Part shown: positions 33,492 to 45,895 of the stretch, one piece after another
Layout: the number at the start of each line of letters is the position of its first letter
How positions within the stretch are numbered: the stretch's first letter is position 1
Assembly: GCA_035610835.1 (NCBI GenBank)
Contig: CM069455.1
Location: forward strand, 34,119,596 to 34,183,595
Direction: 5' to 3'
Length of the DNA: 64,000 nucleotides
Source: Ophiura sarsii
Lineage: Eukaryota; Echinodermata; Ophiuroidea; Amphilepidida; Ophiuridae
The notes under the pieces: model-generated
What the model was told of the DNA's origin: nothing
The model's database searches: none
The model's input: the letters and a program-made list of their open reading frames with translations, nothing else
Position numbers and translations under genes: made by a program

Positions 33492-33769
33492 ACTCTCTAA
33501 ATGTAAAAGAGCTAAAACTCACTCTTTCGAGAGCTCTAGGAGGAACAGCTCTTTTTTTGGAGTGAAGTTCACTCTTAAAAGAGCGATTTTCACTCTAAAA
33601 AGAGTTAAAGCACTCTTAAAACAGTGACAAATCACTCTTAAAAGAGTGACAAATCACTCTGAAAAGAGTGACAAATCACTCTGAAAAGAGTGAACTTCAC
33701 TTCTTAAAAGAGCCGTCCCTCCTAAAGCTCTCGAAAGAGTGAGGTTTAGCTCTTTTACATTTATAGAGT
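33492..33769. repeat. Palindromic MITE with GAGTGACAAATCACTC units
   Basis: The termini ACTCTCTAAATGTAAAAGAG and CTCTTTTACATTTATAGAGT are inverted. The centre has repeated AAAGAGTGACAAATCACTCT units. It is non-coding. Confidence 0.75.
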
Positions 33770-33774
33770 ATTAT

Positions 33775-34760
33775 AGATGTTGGTCGTACGAATTCCGAAA
33801 TGCAAATGAAGCGGCGACTTGAGCGCTCAGCTTGAAAAGGGCGGTTTGATGATGTAATCAAGACGTTTCGGCCGGTACCCAGGCGTTTCGACCGGTTATG
33901 AACCGGTATGGAGGTGGTATGCACACGGTGAGGACACGGTGAGAACGGTAAGCTAGAACTGTATGAGGCCGGTGATCCCGGGACAAGGCCGGTGAGAACC
34001 CGGGACAGACCCGGTGTATAACGGTATGGACCGAGGACCCGGTGAGGAGGTGTTATGCACCCGGTAAGAACGGTAACCTAGAAATGTATGAGGACGGTGA
34101 GCCCGGTGAGCCCGGTACCCGACCGGTGAGGACCCAGTATAGACCCTGTATATAACGTTATGGACCCAGTAGCCACAACAAAAGATGAATGCGCCCGTTG
34201 ACATTTTTTACTGATTGTTTGGACTCTGTTGTTTTTCTATTAGACGGCAAGGTGGCCGCCTACCATTACTGCCCTGCGAACGGGCGCGAAACGGGTGCGC
34301 CGTCTGTATACCGTACTCAAACCGGGCTCTCACCGTTTGCCGCCGCTTTTACTCACCCGGCAGGAAACGGCAGGAGCTTCCTGCCGGGCGCGGATGGCCG
34401 GCAATATCCCCGGCAACGTGTTCAACGGACGGAAAACGGCCCACCGTGTGACATCACCGTGTGCCACCGTCTGCACCAATTTGTAACACGGTAATGGGCC
34501 GGCCAGCTCATACGGATACATGTGAGTACGAATGTATTTTACAGACATTCCCGGAATGTGAGCGAAGCGGCGAGCTTGAGCGCTCAGCTTATACAGGGCA
34601 GTTTGATGACGTTATCAAGGCGGTTCGGTCGGTACCCAAGCGTTTCGGCCGGTGAGGACCTGGTGAGGAGGTGTATGAGCCCGGTTCCAGGCCGATAAGG
34701 ACCCGGTATAGAACAGTATGAACCCGGTGACAAAATAAAAATAAATGCGGCCGTTGACAT
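33775..34760 (-). mobile_element. GC-rich element family, inverted uninterrupted copy
   Basis: Read in reverse, this stretch contains units A, B and C of the 12.5-20.1 kb locus in the same order. The B/C junction at 34246-34252 is continuous. It therefore represents the empty site of the 6.6-kb insertion. Multiple CCGGTGAGGACC-type motifs are present, with no conserved protein. Confidence 0.7.
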
Positions 34761-35738
34761 GTAATGAGCACATATAATGTATTTATATGGAAACTTAGAA
34801 ATAAGGACTATTTGGTGGTACGTGATGCGGGATGAACGTTGATTTACACGTCTCACCTGACCGTCTGATATTACAGGCATCCTTGATTACACCAGACGTA
34901 AAATGCCACGCAACTGTTCTACAGGCCCGACCGTCCTATATGTTTTTGTTTTATTTCACTCTATTGAATATTTTGTTTAATTAATGAGGGAAAATCGTGA
35001 AAATACCAGCCTGTTACAGTAGGTATATAATAGATACACATACAGGTAGAGTTTCTGATTGCTAGCCAGATTTTCAACTTGATGTTTTCTGTTTTACATG
35101 AAAGGTCATTCTTAAAATTTTAGCATTCCAAAGTTTGAGTTGCATAACTCCAATGGTTCTTTTTTAGAAGCTCACAATATATTTGCCCATTGAGTAGTAC
35201 ACAAACTGGCTGTTGGTTTACCACCAAACCGTTGGCAGTAAGTTACCACATTTTAGCTGATAATTTCTTAATGGACATTTCTGGCTTCTAAGAATTTACA
35301 GACATAATGAGAAAAAACAATCATAGCCATAAAAAAAATGATCAGGACATACACCTTAAACAATGTCGTATTCATGCAGTAACGACAAACTTTATTGTGC
35401 AACATTGATGACAATACGAAAGCGCTTCATTCGCTGTTCTTTTGTTCGACTTCACACTACTTACACCGATTGATTAATGGACAATGATTGAGCTGGCATA
35501 GTTATGATTAAGACACCGATATGCATTTGTACAACTCAAAGACGAGCCATCAATACCATATAGGTGTCCTTGTTTGTATATATAATGTGATGATAACGGT
35601 GTATATATAATTGTTATACATGCAGATGTAAATAATAGAGCGGCGTGTATGAATATTCATGGCATTTGTATCTCAATATGAATTAAAGCATGGCGACACG
35701 GTCTGTTTTCGGGCTAGGGCACTCCGCATATTGCTATA
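34761..35738. other. Non-coding stretch, nothing recognised
   Basis: AT-rich sequence without exon-like or repeat structure that I can identify. Confidence 0.4.
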
Positions 35739-36400
35739 CCGGGTGGTTCAAAAAAAAGTTGACCCAAGTTCAAAATAATTTTTCAACCACATTAATAGTT
35801 TCAGAGAATTTGTGTTTACTTGATCTTGATCAACAGTAAGTTTTGAAAATATCATGAATAAATGGGGCGTTTAGCTTGTTTGGTTCTTCAGATATGGTTC
35901 ATTACAGAAAGCATGCACAAAACTGACTTGTCCACGTGAGCGTCATTTAGTTTTTGTCTTCAACAAAACAGCATGCTCTAGATTCAGAATTGAAAAGCCC
36001 GCCCAGACAAAGTATCCCAATCTCTATGTTTATTTGCCATTCACATTCAACAAAGAAACATAGATACGTATGCAGGTATGTCATGCACCAGACAGATGTT
36101 TCAGATGTCTCCTTTTTTTCTTTTTCTCCTTTTTCACAATTTGTGACCAATCGTGTGTAAGTCCACTTTGTGCATTCTATCTCTACTAAAGGATGCTCCC
36201 GTGGACAAGGTAGTTTTGTGCATGCTCTCTATAATGAACCATATCTGAAGAACCAACCAAGCTAAATTTACCATTTGTTCAGGATAATTTCAAAACTAAA
36301 TGCTGATCAAGACTATAAGTAAACACAAATTCTCTGAAACTATAAAATGTAGTTGAAAAGTTACCTTGAACTTGGGTCAACTTTTTTTTTGAACCAAACT
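35739..36400. repeat. Palindromic element with GGTGGTTCAAAA ends
   Basis: The left end CCGGGTGGTTCAAAAAAAAG then TTGACCCAAG is answered by CTTGGGTCAACTTTTTTTTT and GAACCAAACT on the right. The inner arms (GATATGGTTCATTA / AATGAACCATATC and GTGTTTACTTGAT / ATAAGTAAACAC) are also inverted. It is a non-coding MITE. Confidence 0.75.
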
Positions 36401-37454
36401 AAACTCCACACAAAGAGTATCGAGCTTTAAATGTCCTAACAACATATTCAGTACCATCATAGATGATATACGTCCACCAACTGTAAACACTCACGAGGTT
36501 GGTGGTCGGAGAGGTAAGGCCACTAGCTTAAACAATAAATATGGGATAGTCTACATTCTTAAGCTATTTTGTCAGTGTTATTGCGCTTTATTCCGTTGAG
36601 GGCGCCAAGACGGAATACATATAACTGTGGTCCTGGGACACAAGTTGCGGACGGGATCAGATATGCACATTATCATGATTATCATTATCATATTTACGTG
36701 GCAATCCAAAAGTGACCTGAGCGGATCATTATCATATTTACGTGGCAATCCAAAAGTGACCTGAGCGGTGATGTCGACCCTAGTTAAAACATCGAACTGG
36801 TGAGAACAATCGGTGGCGGCGCATTGGTTTGTGAATCGTGAGACAGACGATGGTGGACATACTTGGTAGTGGATTTTGAATAAGGCTTGGTTTAAACGAA
36901 AACAATGAATGTTGACGAAATAGTTCCTAAAAAATCACTACACTAATCACGCCACTACCCCTTCTAATGCCAAAATTATTGACCAGATTCCCCCAAATAC
37001 AGCTGGTTATAACCTACAACGCATACGCTAGCTGTTATAACTAACAACGCATACTCTTTATTATTTATGTTTTAATCCCTGTACCCTTAATCATGTGTAC
37101 TGCCCGCCCCTTTATTTTGGCATGCTATTAAAGTTGTTGAAGACCGCCATCTATATATAGATGTTAGAGCAACTACACAGATATGAAGTGCGCCCTCTAT
37201 AGTAAGTTGTGTAATTCCTTACCATCCATTCACGACACCATAAGTGTCATTCTACCGATGTTGTTGTTTAGGGGATTTTAAATCTATGCCATTAACGCTT
37301 TACTCTGAAGAGGGTAATATTGGTATGCTATCAGCTCAAGGTCTTAAGAAGATTAGCCGTTCCCTGTCTGTGGTAATATCACACATGCCATGGTGTCATC
37401 AATGGGGACCTATTATTACATGAATATTAAGATGTTGCATTCGACATTTCAATG
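36401..37454. other. Non-coding stretch with a 40-bp direct repeat
   Basis: CATATTTACGTGGCAATCCA and the following AAAGTGACCTGAGCGG occur twice in tandem at about 36687-36768. Nothing else is recognised. Confidence 0.5.
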
Positions 37455-39461
37455 CTACGGAGCGTTTAAAGTGCCATTAGATGGCTACATAATTATCTTG
37501 ACAAGTCGACATAATATCAACGTTATGTTGAGATAGTCACATATTTCTTCTCACATTCTGGACTTAAACAGTTTTATTAGTCGTCATGATGATATAGACT
37601 ATCTTGTCAAGTTGACTTTACAAAACATAGATGTCGTCATGGTGAGATACAATATCTCGTCGAGTCGACTTCACAAAAAGTAAATGTCGTCATGGTGAGA
37701 TAGATTATCTTGCCAAGTTGACTTAATAAAAAATGAATGTCGTCATGGCAATATAGACTTTCTCTTCAAGTCGACTTCACAAAAAGTATATATCGTCATG
37801 GTGAGATAGATTATCTCGTCAAGTCGACCTCACAAAAAGTAGATGTTGTCATGGTGAGATAGATTATCTTGTCAAGTTGACTTTACAAAACATAGATGTC
37901 GTCATGGCGAGATAGGTTAACTTGAAAAGTCAACTCCACAAAAAGTAGATGACGTCATGGTGAGATAAATTATCTCATTAAGTCGACTTCACAAAAAGTA
38001 GATGTTGTCATGGTAAGATAGATTATCTTGCCAAGTTAACTTCATAAAAGTTAATGTCGTCATGGCAATATAGACTTTCTCGTCAAGTCGACTTCACAAA
38101 AAGTATATGTCGTCATGGTGAGATAGATTATCTCGTTAAGTCGACTTCACAAAAAGTAGATGTTGTCATGGTGAGATAGATTATCTTGTCAAGTTGACTT
38201 CAAAATAAAGACGATATCGTCATGGTGAGATAGATTATCTTGCCATGTTGACTTCATTATCTCGTCGAGTCGACTTCACAAAAGTAGATGTTGTCATGGT
38301 GAGATAGATTTTCTTGCCAAGTTGACTTCATAAAAAGTGAATGTCGATGGGCCTTTCCTGTCTATGGTAGTAGCCCGGAGTAGTAGCACACCTTCACTTT
38401 GCAATGTCAAAATGGCGAATGTCAAATTCACACGTGATGGTAGGCATGCTATATGACAAGTAATGCTATCTCGCCATGGCAATTTCGACTCTTTGTAAAG
38501 CTGATTTGGCAAGATAATATATCTCGACATGACGACATCTATTTTTATGAAGTTGACTCGGCAAGATAGTTTAGCAAGATCATGTATCTCGCCAAGACGA
38601 CATCCACTTTTTGTGAAGTCAAGTTGAAAAGTTAATTTATCTTACCATGATGACATCCGCATTTTGTGAAATCGTCTTGTCAAAACAATGTATCTTGCCA
38701 TGACGACATGCTCTTTTTGTTAAGTTGACTTGACAAGAAAACTTATCGTCCAATGATGACTTCTCCTTGTTGGGAAGTCGACATGTCAAAATCACGTATC
38801 TCTTCATGACAACATCTACTTTTTGCAAAGCCGACTTGGAAAGATAACCTATCTTGAAATAACGACATCCACGTTTTGGGAAGTTGACTTGACGAGATAA
38901 TTTATCTCCATGACGACATCCACTTTTTTTATGAAATCAACATGTCCAGATATTTTATCTCACCATGACGACATCATCTTTCGCAGAAGTCAACTTGGCA
39001 AGATAATCTATCTCACCATGACGACATCTACTTTTTGTGAAGTCGACTTGACGAGATAATCTATCTCACCATGACGACATATACTTTTTGTGAAGTCGAC
39101 TTGACGAGAAAGTCTATATTGCCATGACGACATTCACTTTTTATGAAGTCAACTTGGCAAGATAATCTATCTCACCATGACAACATCTACTTTTTGTAAA
39201 GTCGACTGGACGAGATATTGTATCTCACCATGACGACATCTTCTTATTGTGAAGTTGACTCTACAAGTTAACCTATCTCGCCATGACGACATCTATGTTT
39301 TGTAAAATCAACTTGACAAGATAGTCTATATCATCATGACGACTAATAAAACTGTTTAAGTCAAGAATGTGAGAAAAATATGTGACAACATAACGTTGAT
39401 AATATGTAGTCTTGTCAAGATAATTATGTAGCCATCTAATGGCACTTTAAACGCTCCGTAG
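37455..39461. mobile_element. 2-kb foldback-like palindrome with 53-bp subrepeats
   Basis: The ends CTACGGAGCGTTTAAAGTGC and GCACTTTAAACGCTCCGTAG are exact complements. Each arm (about 37590-38345 and 38510-39350) is built from about 14-16 degenerate 53-bp units such as GATGTCGTCATGGTGAGATA and TCAAGTCGACTTCACAAAAA. A unique centre of about 120 bp lies near 38345-38460. This is the organisation of foldback-type elements. No ORF of note is present. Confidence 0.8.
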
Positions 39462-39479
39462 AATTCAGTAACACATAAC

Positions 39480-39800
39480 CTGCACCGCTCATAGCTGTAC
39501 AAAGAAGCTCCAACACCAATTAACACTGGATGGTAATGATCTTTCTATTGTCCAAGATTTCAAATACCTTGGTGCCTGGATTGCTGGTAGTGAGCAAGAT
39601 TTCAACATAAGAAAGGCTCAAGCTTGGAAAGCCTGTAACAGCATGACAAAAATATGGAACAGTAAACTTCCAAAAAATAAAGCTGTTTACCACCACTGTT
39701 GAATCTGTTTTGACCTATAAAGCCGAAACTTGGACACTAACAGCTAAAATGAAAAGGCGCTAGATGGTGTACACTCGCCTCTAAAGAAAAACACTTAACC
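39480..39800 (+). pseudogene. Decayed LINE reverse-transcriptase C-terminal fragment
   Basis: The plus-strand frame reads LTLDGNDLSIV, then DFKYLGAWIAGSEQDFNIRK, AQAWKACN and KIWNSKLPKN. After a frameshift near 39690 it continues FTTTVESVLTYKAETWTLT. These are the 'KYLG..i' and 'vl.Y.aEtWtlt' blocks of LINE reverse transcriptases downstream of the catalytic core. Only about 320 bp remain, with a frameshift and stop. It is a dead copy. Confidence 0.7.
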
Positions 39801-39817
39801 CTTTGACCGGGATCACG

Positions 39818-40060
39818 ATTTTCGAGGAAAAAACGCCAATTAAATCTCCGGGAACCTGCCGGGATTCGATCCGGGGACCCTCCGTCCTCAAGCCCCACGT
39901 CCCACCCACTATGCCACGGCCCTCAGCTACACATTCGCGCAGTATACTGCGCTCACTATATAGGCTCGGTTGACGACGTCATCGAAAACCGACGGCGCAT
40001 GCGTTTGGAGAGGGACTTGGGATTAGCATTTTTTAGCACTCAAGGGGGTTAGGGTTAATA
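39818..40060 (-). repeat. tRNA-like SINE candidate, copy 1
   Basis: On the minus strand, CCGTGGCATAGTGGGTGGG resembles a Pol III A box and GGATCGAATCCCGG a B box, about 40 bp apart, as in tRNA-derived SINEs. A related copy lacking the middle part follows at 40105-40295. The stems do not fold into a clean tRNA, so it is not called a tRNA gene. Confidence 0.5.
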
Positions 40061-40104
40061 GAACACCGACACAAAATGTTACCATAACCCTAACCCCGGT
40101 TTAG

Positions 40105-40295
40105 GGTTTTTGACCGGGATCACGATTTTCGAGGCAAAAACGCCAACTAAATCTCCGGGAACCTGCCGGGATTCGATCACGGTATACTGCGCTCAATATA
40201 GACTCGGTTGACTACGTCATCGAAAACCGACGGCGCGTGCGTTTGGAGAGGGACTTAGGATTAGCATTTGTTAGCACTCAGGAGGGTTAGGTTAA
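40105..40295 (-). repeat. SINE-like repeat, copy 2 with internal deletion
   Basis: It shares GACCGGGATCACGATTTTCG, ATCTCCGGGAACCTGCCGGG and the GAAAACCGACGGCGC tail with copy 1. It lacks about 70 bp containing the A-box region. Confidence 0.6.
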
Positions 40296-41233
40296 TTTAT
40301 CATGGCAATCTCACACCACCAACAAAGATCTATACGAGGGGGTATCAACAAGTTTTAGAAATCACCCAGAAGTGAAAGAGCCAGAAACTTCATTTTGATA
40401 TGTGATCCTTCAGACATCTTTACAAAGTCCCTGTGCAAAGTTACACATTTCTCCTACTATTTATTACCTGTCCACAGACCGCCATTGTAGAGATCCTCAG
40501 ATTGACCGCCATTGATTGATTCTCAGATTGCCTCAAATTGTGTTATTCCCAAATCAGCAATAAATAGTTTAAAGTTTTGACAGAAAGGGGTCAATGGTCA
40601 TAACAAACAAGCTTGGTGACAATTATCTTATAGGTAACATTGGGTGCACACATATTTGCCTTTAATTGCCCCTACATGTTGTCATTTACAGAGATAAATT
40701 GAGATCTACGAGTGACAAATGACAAAATTTTAAAAACAAATCTGAGCCTAATAGTCTTCTGGAAGGCGTCCCACAAGAATCAGTTATTGGACCATTATAA
40801 TTTACTATGTACACATCACCATTGGAAGACGTCAATGATTTACATGGCCTTGGCATCTAGCGCCACCCGTATAAAAAGTAAACATACTTAGGAGACGATT
40901 TTTGCACCATACTGTTTTTAAGGACCAGTGATTACACTGACAAGATTTCATCGATATAGCTCCTTTACTTCTGAGTGATTCCAAAAACTTTTTGATAACC
41001 CCTCGTAGACCTCTCCATATTATAAAGTAAGTAACTGACACATTAACCATGCAACACACTATGAACATATCACGAAAAATACTAAATATACTAGGCGATG
41101 GACGTTTTGACTTATTTGATATTTTAACCATACAAAATCATAGATAACTCATTTGGTGATACGAACCAACAGATCAAATTACTTACCATGCCATTCGACC
41201 TTTGCTTCTCAAGTCAACATACATTATATCATA
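40296..41233. other. Non-coding stretch with a LINE RT scrap at 40744-40834
   Basis: At 40744-40834 the plus strand reads LEGVPQESVIGPL, a stop, then FTMYTSPLEDV. This matches the GVPQGS region of CR1/L2 reverse transcriptase and is broken by a stop. The remaining sequence shows nothing. Confidence 0.5.
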
Positions 41234-41234
41234 A

Positions 41235-41560
41235 TACACCTATTAGTTGTAAGACGCACTATACGACCCCCGGGAGAGGTGCGTCGTGGGTGCGTCGTTT
41301 ACCAATAATTCCTGACGGAGGGTACGTCAGTGGCAGCCTTTAGTCCGTCAAAAAAATGACAGAGGGTGCGTAAAGGTCCGTCACTTTACATGGATGTGAA
41401 TGGGCTGATAGTTAACTGAGGGTGCGTATTTGGATGGCAATGGTCCGTCGTTTTTTTGACACAGGGTGCGTCATGGTACATGAGAAGTTGACGCACCTCG
41501 GTAAAGTGACGCACCACTCCCGGGGGTCGTATAGTGCGTCTTACAACTGATAGGTGTATA
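41235..41560. repeat. Palindromic MITE with TACACCTAT ends
   Basis: The left end (TACACCTATTAGTTGTAAGA, then CGCACTATACGACCCCCGGG) is complementary to the right end. The interior has repeated GGGTGCGTC motifs. No protein is supported. Confidence 0.8.
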
Positions 41561-42890
41561 ATCTTCAACCATATTTCATCTGGGAGTATATCCGCCATCT
41601 GCTGGTGTTTTTTTTTGGTGCAAACTGTTCAGTGATAACAACGTATTAATCGAAACAAACATTACATTTAGATGTTAAAATGTTTAGCATATTCTTGTTA
41701 GCTAAAGATAGCTAGCTAGATTTTTCTTTGGTAAAACATTGTTTTGAATGTGTACTTTTAAGTATAATTCTTTCCGATTACAAAAGAAGTGACATTATAT
41801 CGTAACATTATGAGGAACTCGTAGATATAAAGTGGGATTTTTAGATTGATGTTGATCAGTAACCGTTGATAAATGTCGTACACATCAAGATATGTGGTGT
41901 CTCAAGAGTAATACTGGATGTAAATGAGTCCATTAAAGGCTATAGTGAATACTGTGCCATCCGAAAGAGATTTGTCAAGATATAGTTTTACAAAATGGCA
42001 TTTCTTGAAAGATGTAAACGTTTGTAGATTAGTTGCAACAGTTGCCAGCTTGGCGTTTAAACCCTTCATGTAGGGAAAAGTTGCCTAGTTCCTTTTGGGC
42101 GAACGTTGTATACATACATACATACATGTACCTCCTACCTCATAGCTTTGTAATTATATAAGCCAATCTTATGAAATATTACACATTTGTAGCTTGGAAC
42201 ATCAGCTACAGCTTCATTGTTAAAGGGGGAGGGGTCTACAATCTTGTTCAAAACCTGTTGGGACACTATACACGTGCGCATCAAATATCTTTCAAAATTA
42301 GTAAAAAGCTGTCAGTTGAAAATGATAGTCAAAACTAGTTTATGTAAAGCTGCCATCCCTCTCAACCCCCCCCCCCCCCCCCCCCCCCCAAACCAATGTT
42401 GGGGCTGATATATATAACACAGCCCGTTGCTGGACGATGCGTTTATATGGACCAACATTGAGTTTAGGGGGAGGGACCACCGTTTCACAGGACATGCAGG
42501 AAGTGTCCCAACAGTTTTGAACATGATTGTATTAAGCGAGTGGAAAAATGAGCTATAAAAAATACAAAAATCGCTATATCTCGAAAACGGTAGCTTCGAT
42601 TTTAACCCTTCTTTTTAAGAAATGAAGAACATTGCTTCTGTAACATTTCGAGTTGAACTTCATAGTCTAATTACGTATACATATTTAATGAAATACATAA
42701 ATAACGTGTATTTTGATAAAGTGTCATAGTTTAAAAGTATCTAATTTACAGCGGCGAGTGTTTCAAATGATTGCATCAAGTGGCGGTGCGTCAAGGCGAC
42801 GAAAAAAAACATGTTGTACAAACCTGATCAACTCATTTATTTCAAATCTTAATTGTTTAAACATTTGAAGTAAAAATTAAAATGTAACTA
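41561..42890. other. Non-coding stretch; poly-C at 42367-42389
   Basis: AT-rich sequence. The C-run lies between two loosely inverted blocks (CCTGTTGGGACACT near 42253, AGTGTCCCAACAG near 42501), suggesting an old palindromic element at about 42230-42530. No gene is seen. Confidence 0.4.
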
Positions 42891-42894
42891 AACT

Positions 42895-42968
42895 GCCGCG
42901 CTGAGATTCGAACCCATGGACAGAGTCTGCGGTGTCAGTCGAAACCACTACACTAGTAGGGCAATACG
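42895..42968 (-). repeat. tRNA-like sequence (SINE head or tRNA pseudogene)
   Basis: On the minus strand, TAGTGTAGTGGTTTCGAC resembles an A box and GGGTTCGAATCTCAG is a near-consensus B box, at tRNA-like spacing. The acceptor stem does not pair well, so a functional tRNA is not called. Confidence 0.5.
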
Positions 42969-43485
42969 TTGTACTAGTATAAGAAGATAAGGTATAACAA
43001 TTGAGACTTGTCATCACAAAATGAGAGTTAAGTCGGAAAATTAGATTCTGAGGTTTATCCAGATTCAGAATGCCCAGAAAACAAGCTTTAAAATGATATG
43101 CAACATGTGATAATTCCTCAATGTATTCCTGATCAAAAATCAAATTGAAAGACAAAAATTCCTTTGTTTTGTAGTGTTTTTTGGCATGTTCATTAGACCA
43201 TATCACCTAATGCACACTGGCGACTTAACGCTCATTTTGTGGTGACAGGTCTCAATTTATCTTGTTAAACTAATATTCTTCTTGAGATGATTAAGTATGG
43301 AAATACACTTATTCTTATCGGTCTACCACGGTTAACATTATATACACTTTCATACTGTTCAAAATAATAATCATGTTTGCGAATTCAACACGATTAACCA
43401 CGGTCTACCAATAATATCTTAAAATATGATCAATACTTCCTTTCTATTCATTCTGGTAGACCGTACATAGGGTTCTATTGAAATT

Positions 43486-43900
43486 GAAACACATTTTTTC
43501 AATGTTACCGTGGACTTACCCCTTAGAGTTATATATCAAATTGAAGCTTAGGTCAAGACGTTTTTACATTTGTATCGATTTTTAAATATAAATGGCTTAA
43601 ATATAGCCGGGTAACGAAAATAAAGAAATTACGTTGACCTTGAAATGTTGGTGACTTATGATGCGCAATTATTTATTTTAATATTTTAATATATAACAAA
43701 TATTACAATTATTTGATCTAAAAATAGTTAAAAGTGAATACGCTAAAAATCGCAGGTGAGCATGTTTACATACAAATGCATACACAGCAGCGTCGATTTG
43801 TTGAGACACCCGAAAATCAATTGAACATAACGTCAGAACCAAAACTTTAACAAAAGCATTTTAAAGCAGAGACTTTTCGCTAAAGAGGATATCTCCTTGG
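43486..43900 (+). repeat. Second copy of the dispersed repeat at 3.3-4.2 kb
   Basis: It shares TCAATGTTACCGTGG, TATCAAATTGAAGCTTAGGT, ATAAATGGCTTAAATATAGC and GCATTTTAAAGCAGAGACTT with 3255-4235 in the same order. It is shorter because of internal deletions. Confidence 0.65.
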
Positions 43901-44391
43901 GGTATTTAGTTACATCATAACATATCGTAAACATTTTGGCCTGATATATGCATAGCCTCGGGGTTTTTTCAGCATGCGAACACTCTTGCTTTGTTAGTGT
44001 AACCATGGTGCAACCATTGAAGGATGTAACAAGCTGTATTTCCACTGTGACAGTTTTCTACTCGTTTTTGTCAAAAGAACTTCATTTTAATATCTGAACA
44101 ATCTAAACCCACTCCCCCTTAATTTATCTGATTAATGTTTGTGATTTTCTAGAGATTCAGTGAACACTTTTAGTGTGACGGGAATGGATGAAAAAACAGC
44201 CAAATATCGCTGGACCTTTTGAAGATTTGCACATTGTGTATTGAATGTGCATTGAACCTTCGTGAATAACTGCATTTTCCGGAACTTTTGTGAATACCTG
44301 CATTGTCAGGCACCTGGTGTACACATATGGACTTAAAGACAAACCTGTTTTTTCATCATTGCTGTTGAACATAAGAGAAGTGTAATTTGTA
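43901..44391. other. Non-coding stretch, nothing recognised
   Basis: No exon or repeat is identified. Confidence 0.35.
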
Positions 44392-45850
44392 TGTGTTTTT
44401 AGTAGTTTTTTAATTTTTGTGGCAGGTGGTTTCGACTACTTTTGGAGAACTTAAAATGACGATAGCACCAAAACGGTGCTCGGTTTACACAATTCTTGCA
44501 CCACATTAATTATTTTGCCAAGATCTTTAAAATGTATTTGATTTTTTTTTGTGGCTATACCTATTAATATATCAAATGGAAAGTAGATAGAAATTATTGT
44601 CAATGTTATGATAAATTATTGGAAGGTGACACTTGTGGCCCATACAAAGCAGCGGTGATATGCTTGATTAGTTCTTCAATTTAGTTAATAACGTCGATAA
44701 ATAATTCATACCAAAGAGCTGCTACCTCAATATTTTCGAACGTTTCCATAGCAATTGAGTCCTTTGTACACGTACGCTTATGATGATATAACACTCTAGC
44801 GTCAAATTAATTTCATGATTACTTTATTATTATCCAAAACCCATCAAATTAATGTTATGATTACTTTATTATTATCCAAAACCCACCCAGACAACATACA
44901 TAAATTGGCCAAATATTGGTTTCCCATTGACAATGTTGGCATTGGCATAATCTTGTTGACCAATATTGGCCCAATTGGTTTCCCATTGGCAATATTGGCA
45001 TTGGCATTATCTTGTTGACCCATAATATTATTGGGCCAACGTTGGTTTCCCATTGACAATATTGGCATTGGCACTATCTTGAACAATGTTGTTAGTAAAA
45101 CGTGTATGTGTTTTAGTCGTTTTGCAATTTTGTGACAGGTTTCGACTACTTTTGGAGAACTTAAAATGACGATAGCACCAGGACGCACTGCTCGGTTTAC
45201 ACGATTCTTGCACCAAATTAAATCTTTTGCAAAGATCTTTAAAATGTATTAGAAATATTCTTTGTGTGGCTATACCTTCTAATATCAAATGGAAGGTAGA
45301 TAGAAATTATGATAAATGGTATGATTAATTAATGGAAGGTAATAACAATTTCCGGACCCTTGTAGACTGATACAAAGCAGCGGTGATATGCTTGATTACT
45401 TCTTCAATTTAGTTAATAACGTCGATAAATAATTCATACCAAGGAGCTGCTACCTCAATATTTTCGAACGTTTCCATAGCAATTGAGTCCTTTGAACACG
45501 TACGCTAATATAACAATCTAGCATCAAATTAAGCCTCGTCATTTTATGATCCTTTTATTTTTTATCCCAAACCCACCCAGACAACATACATAAATTGGCC
45601 CAATATTGGTTTCCCATTGGCAATGTTGGCATTATCTTGTTGACCAATATTGGCCTAATTGGTTTCCCATTGGCAATATTGGCATTGGCATTATCTTGTT
45701 GACCCATATTGGGCCAACATTGGTTTCTCATTGACAATATTAGCATTGGCACTATCTTGTTCGCACATATTGGAGCAATATTGGGTTTCCATTGGCACTC
45801 TTCATTTGGCATCATGTTGGTAGCCTATATTGGTATAATATGGGCACAAT
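44392..45850 (+). repeat. Tandem duplication, about 700-bp unit, with TTGGCATTGG minisatellite
   Basis: Blocks from 44392-45085 recur at 45107-45850, including TTTCGACTACTTTTGGAGAA, CTTAAAATGACGATAGCACC and GCTGCTACCTCAATATTTTC. Each unit ends in a minisatellite of about 60 bp built on CAATATTGGTTTCCCATTGG and GGCATTATCTTGTTGACC. It is non-coding. Confidence 0.8.
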
Positions 45851-45895
45851 ATACCAGGAGCAGAAAATGACACCATTGATGTGATATACAAATTC

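Noticed and set aside
39840..39925. Functional tRNA gene on the minus strand
   Set aside because: A- and B-box-like motifs exist but the T stem and acceptor stem do not pair. It is better explained as a SINE head.
41386..41598. 70-residue minus-strand ORF starting MADILPDEIW
   Set aside because: The opening looks faintly F-box-like, but most of the frame lies within a palindromic MITE and no splice context supports a gene.
42312..42524. Gly-rich ORF over the poly-C tract, and the Pro-rich ORFs at 48003-48413
   Set aside because: Caused by homopolymer C runs; the latter lies in a hAT MITE.
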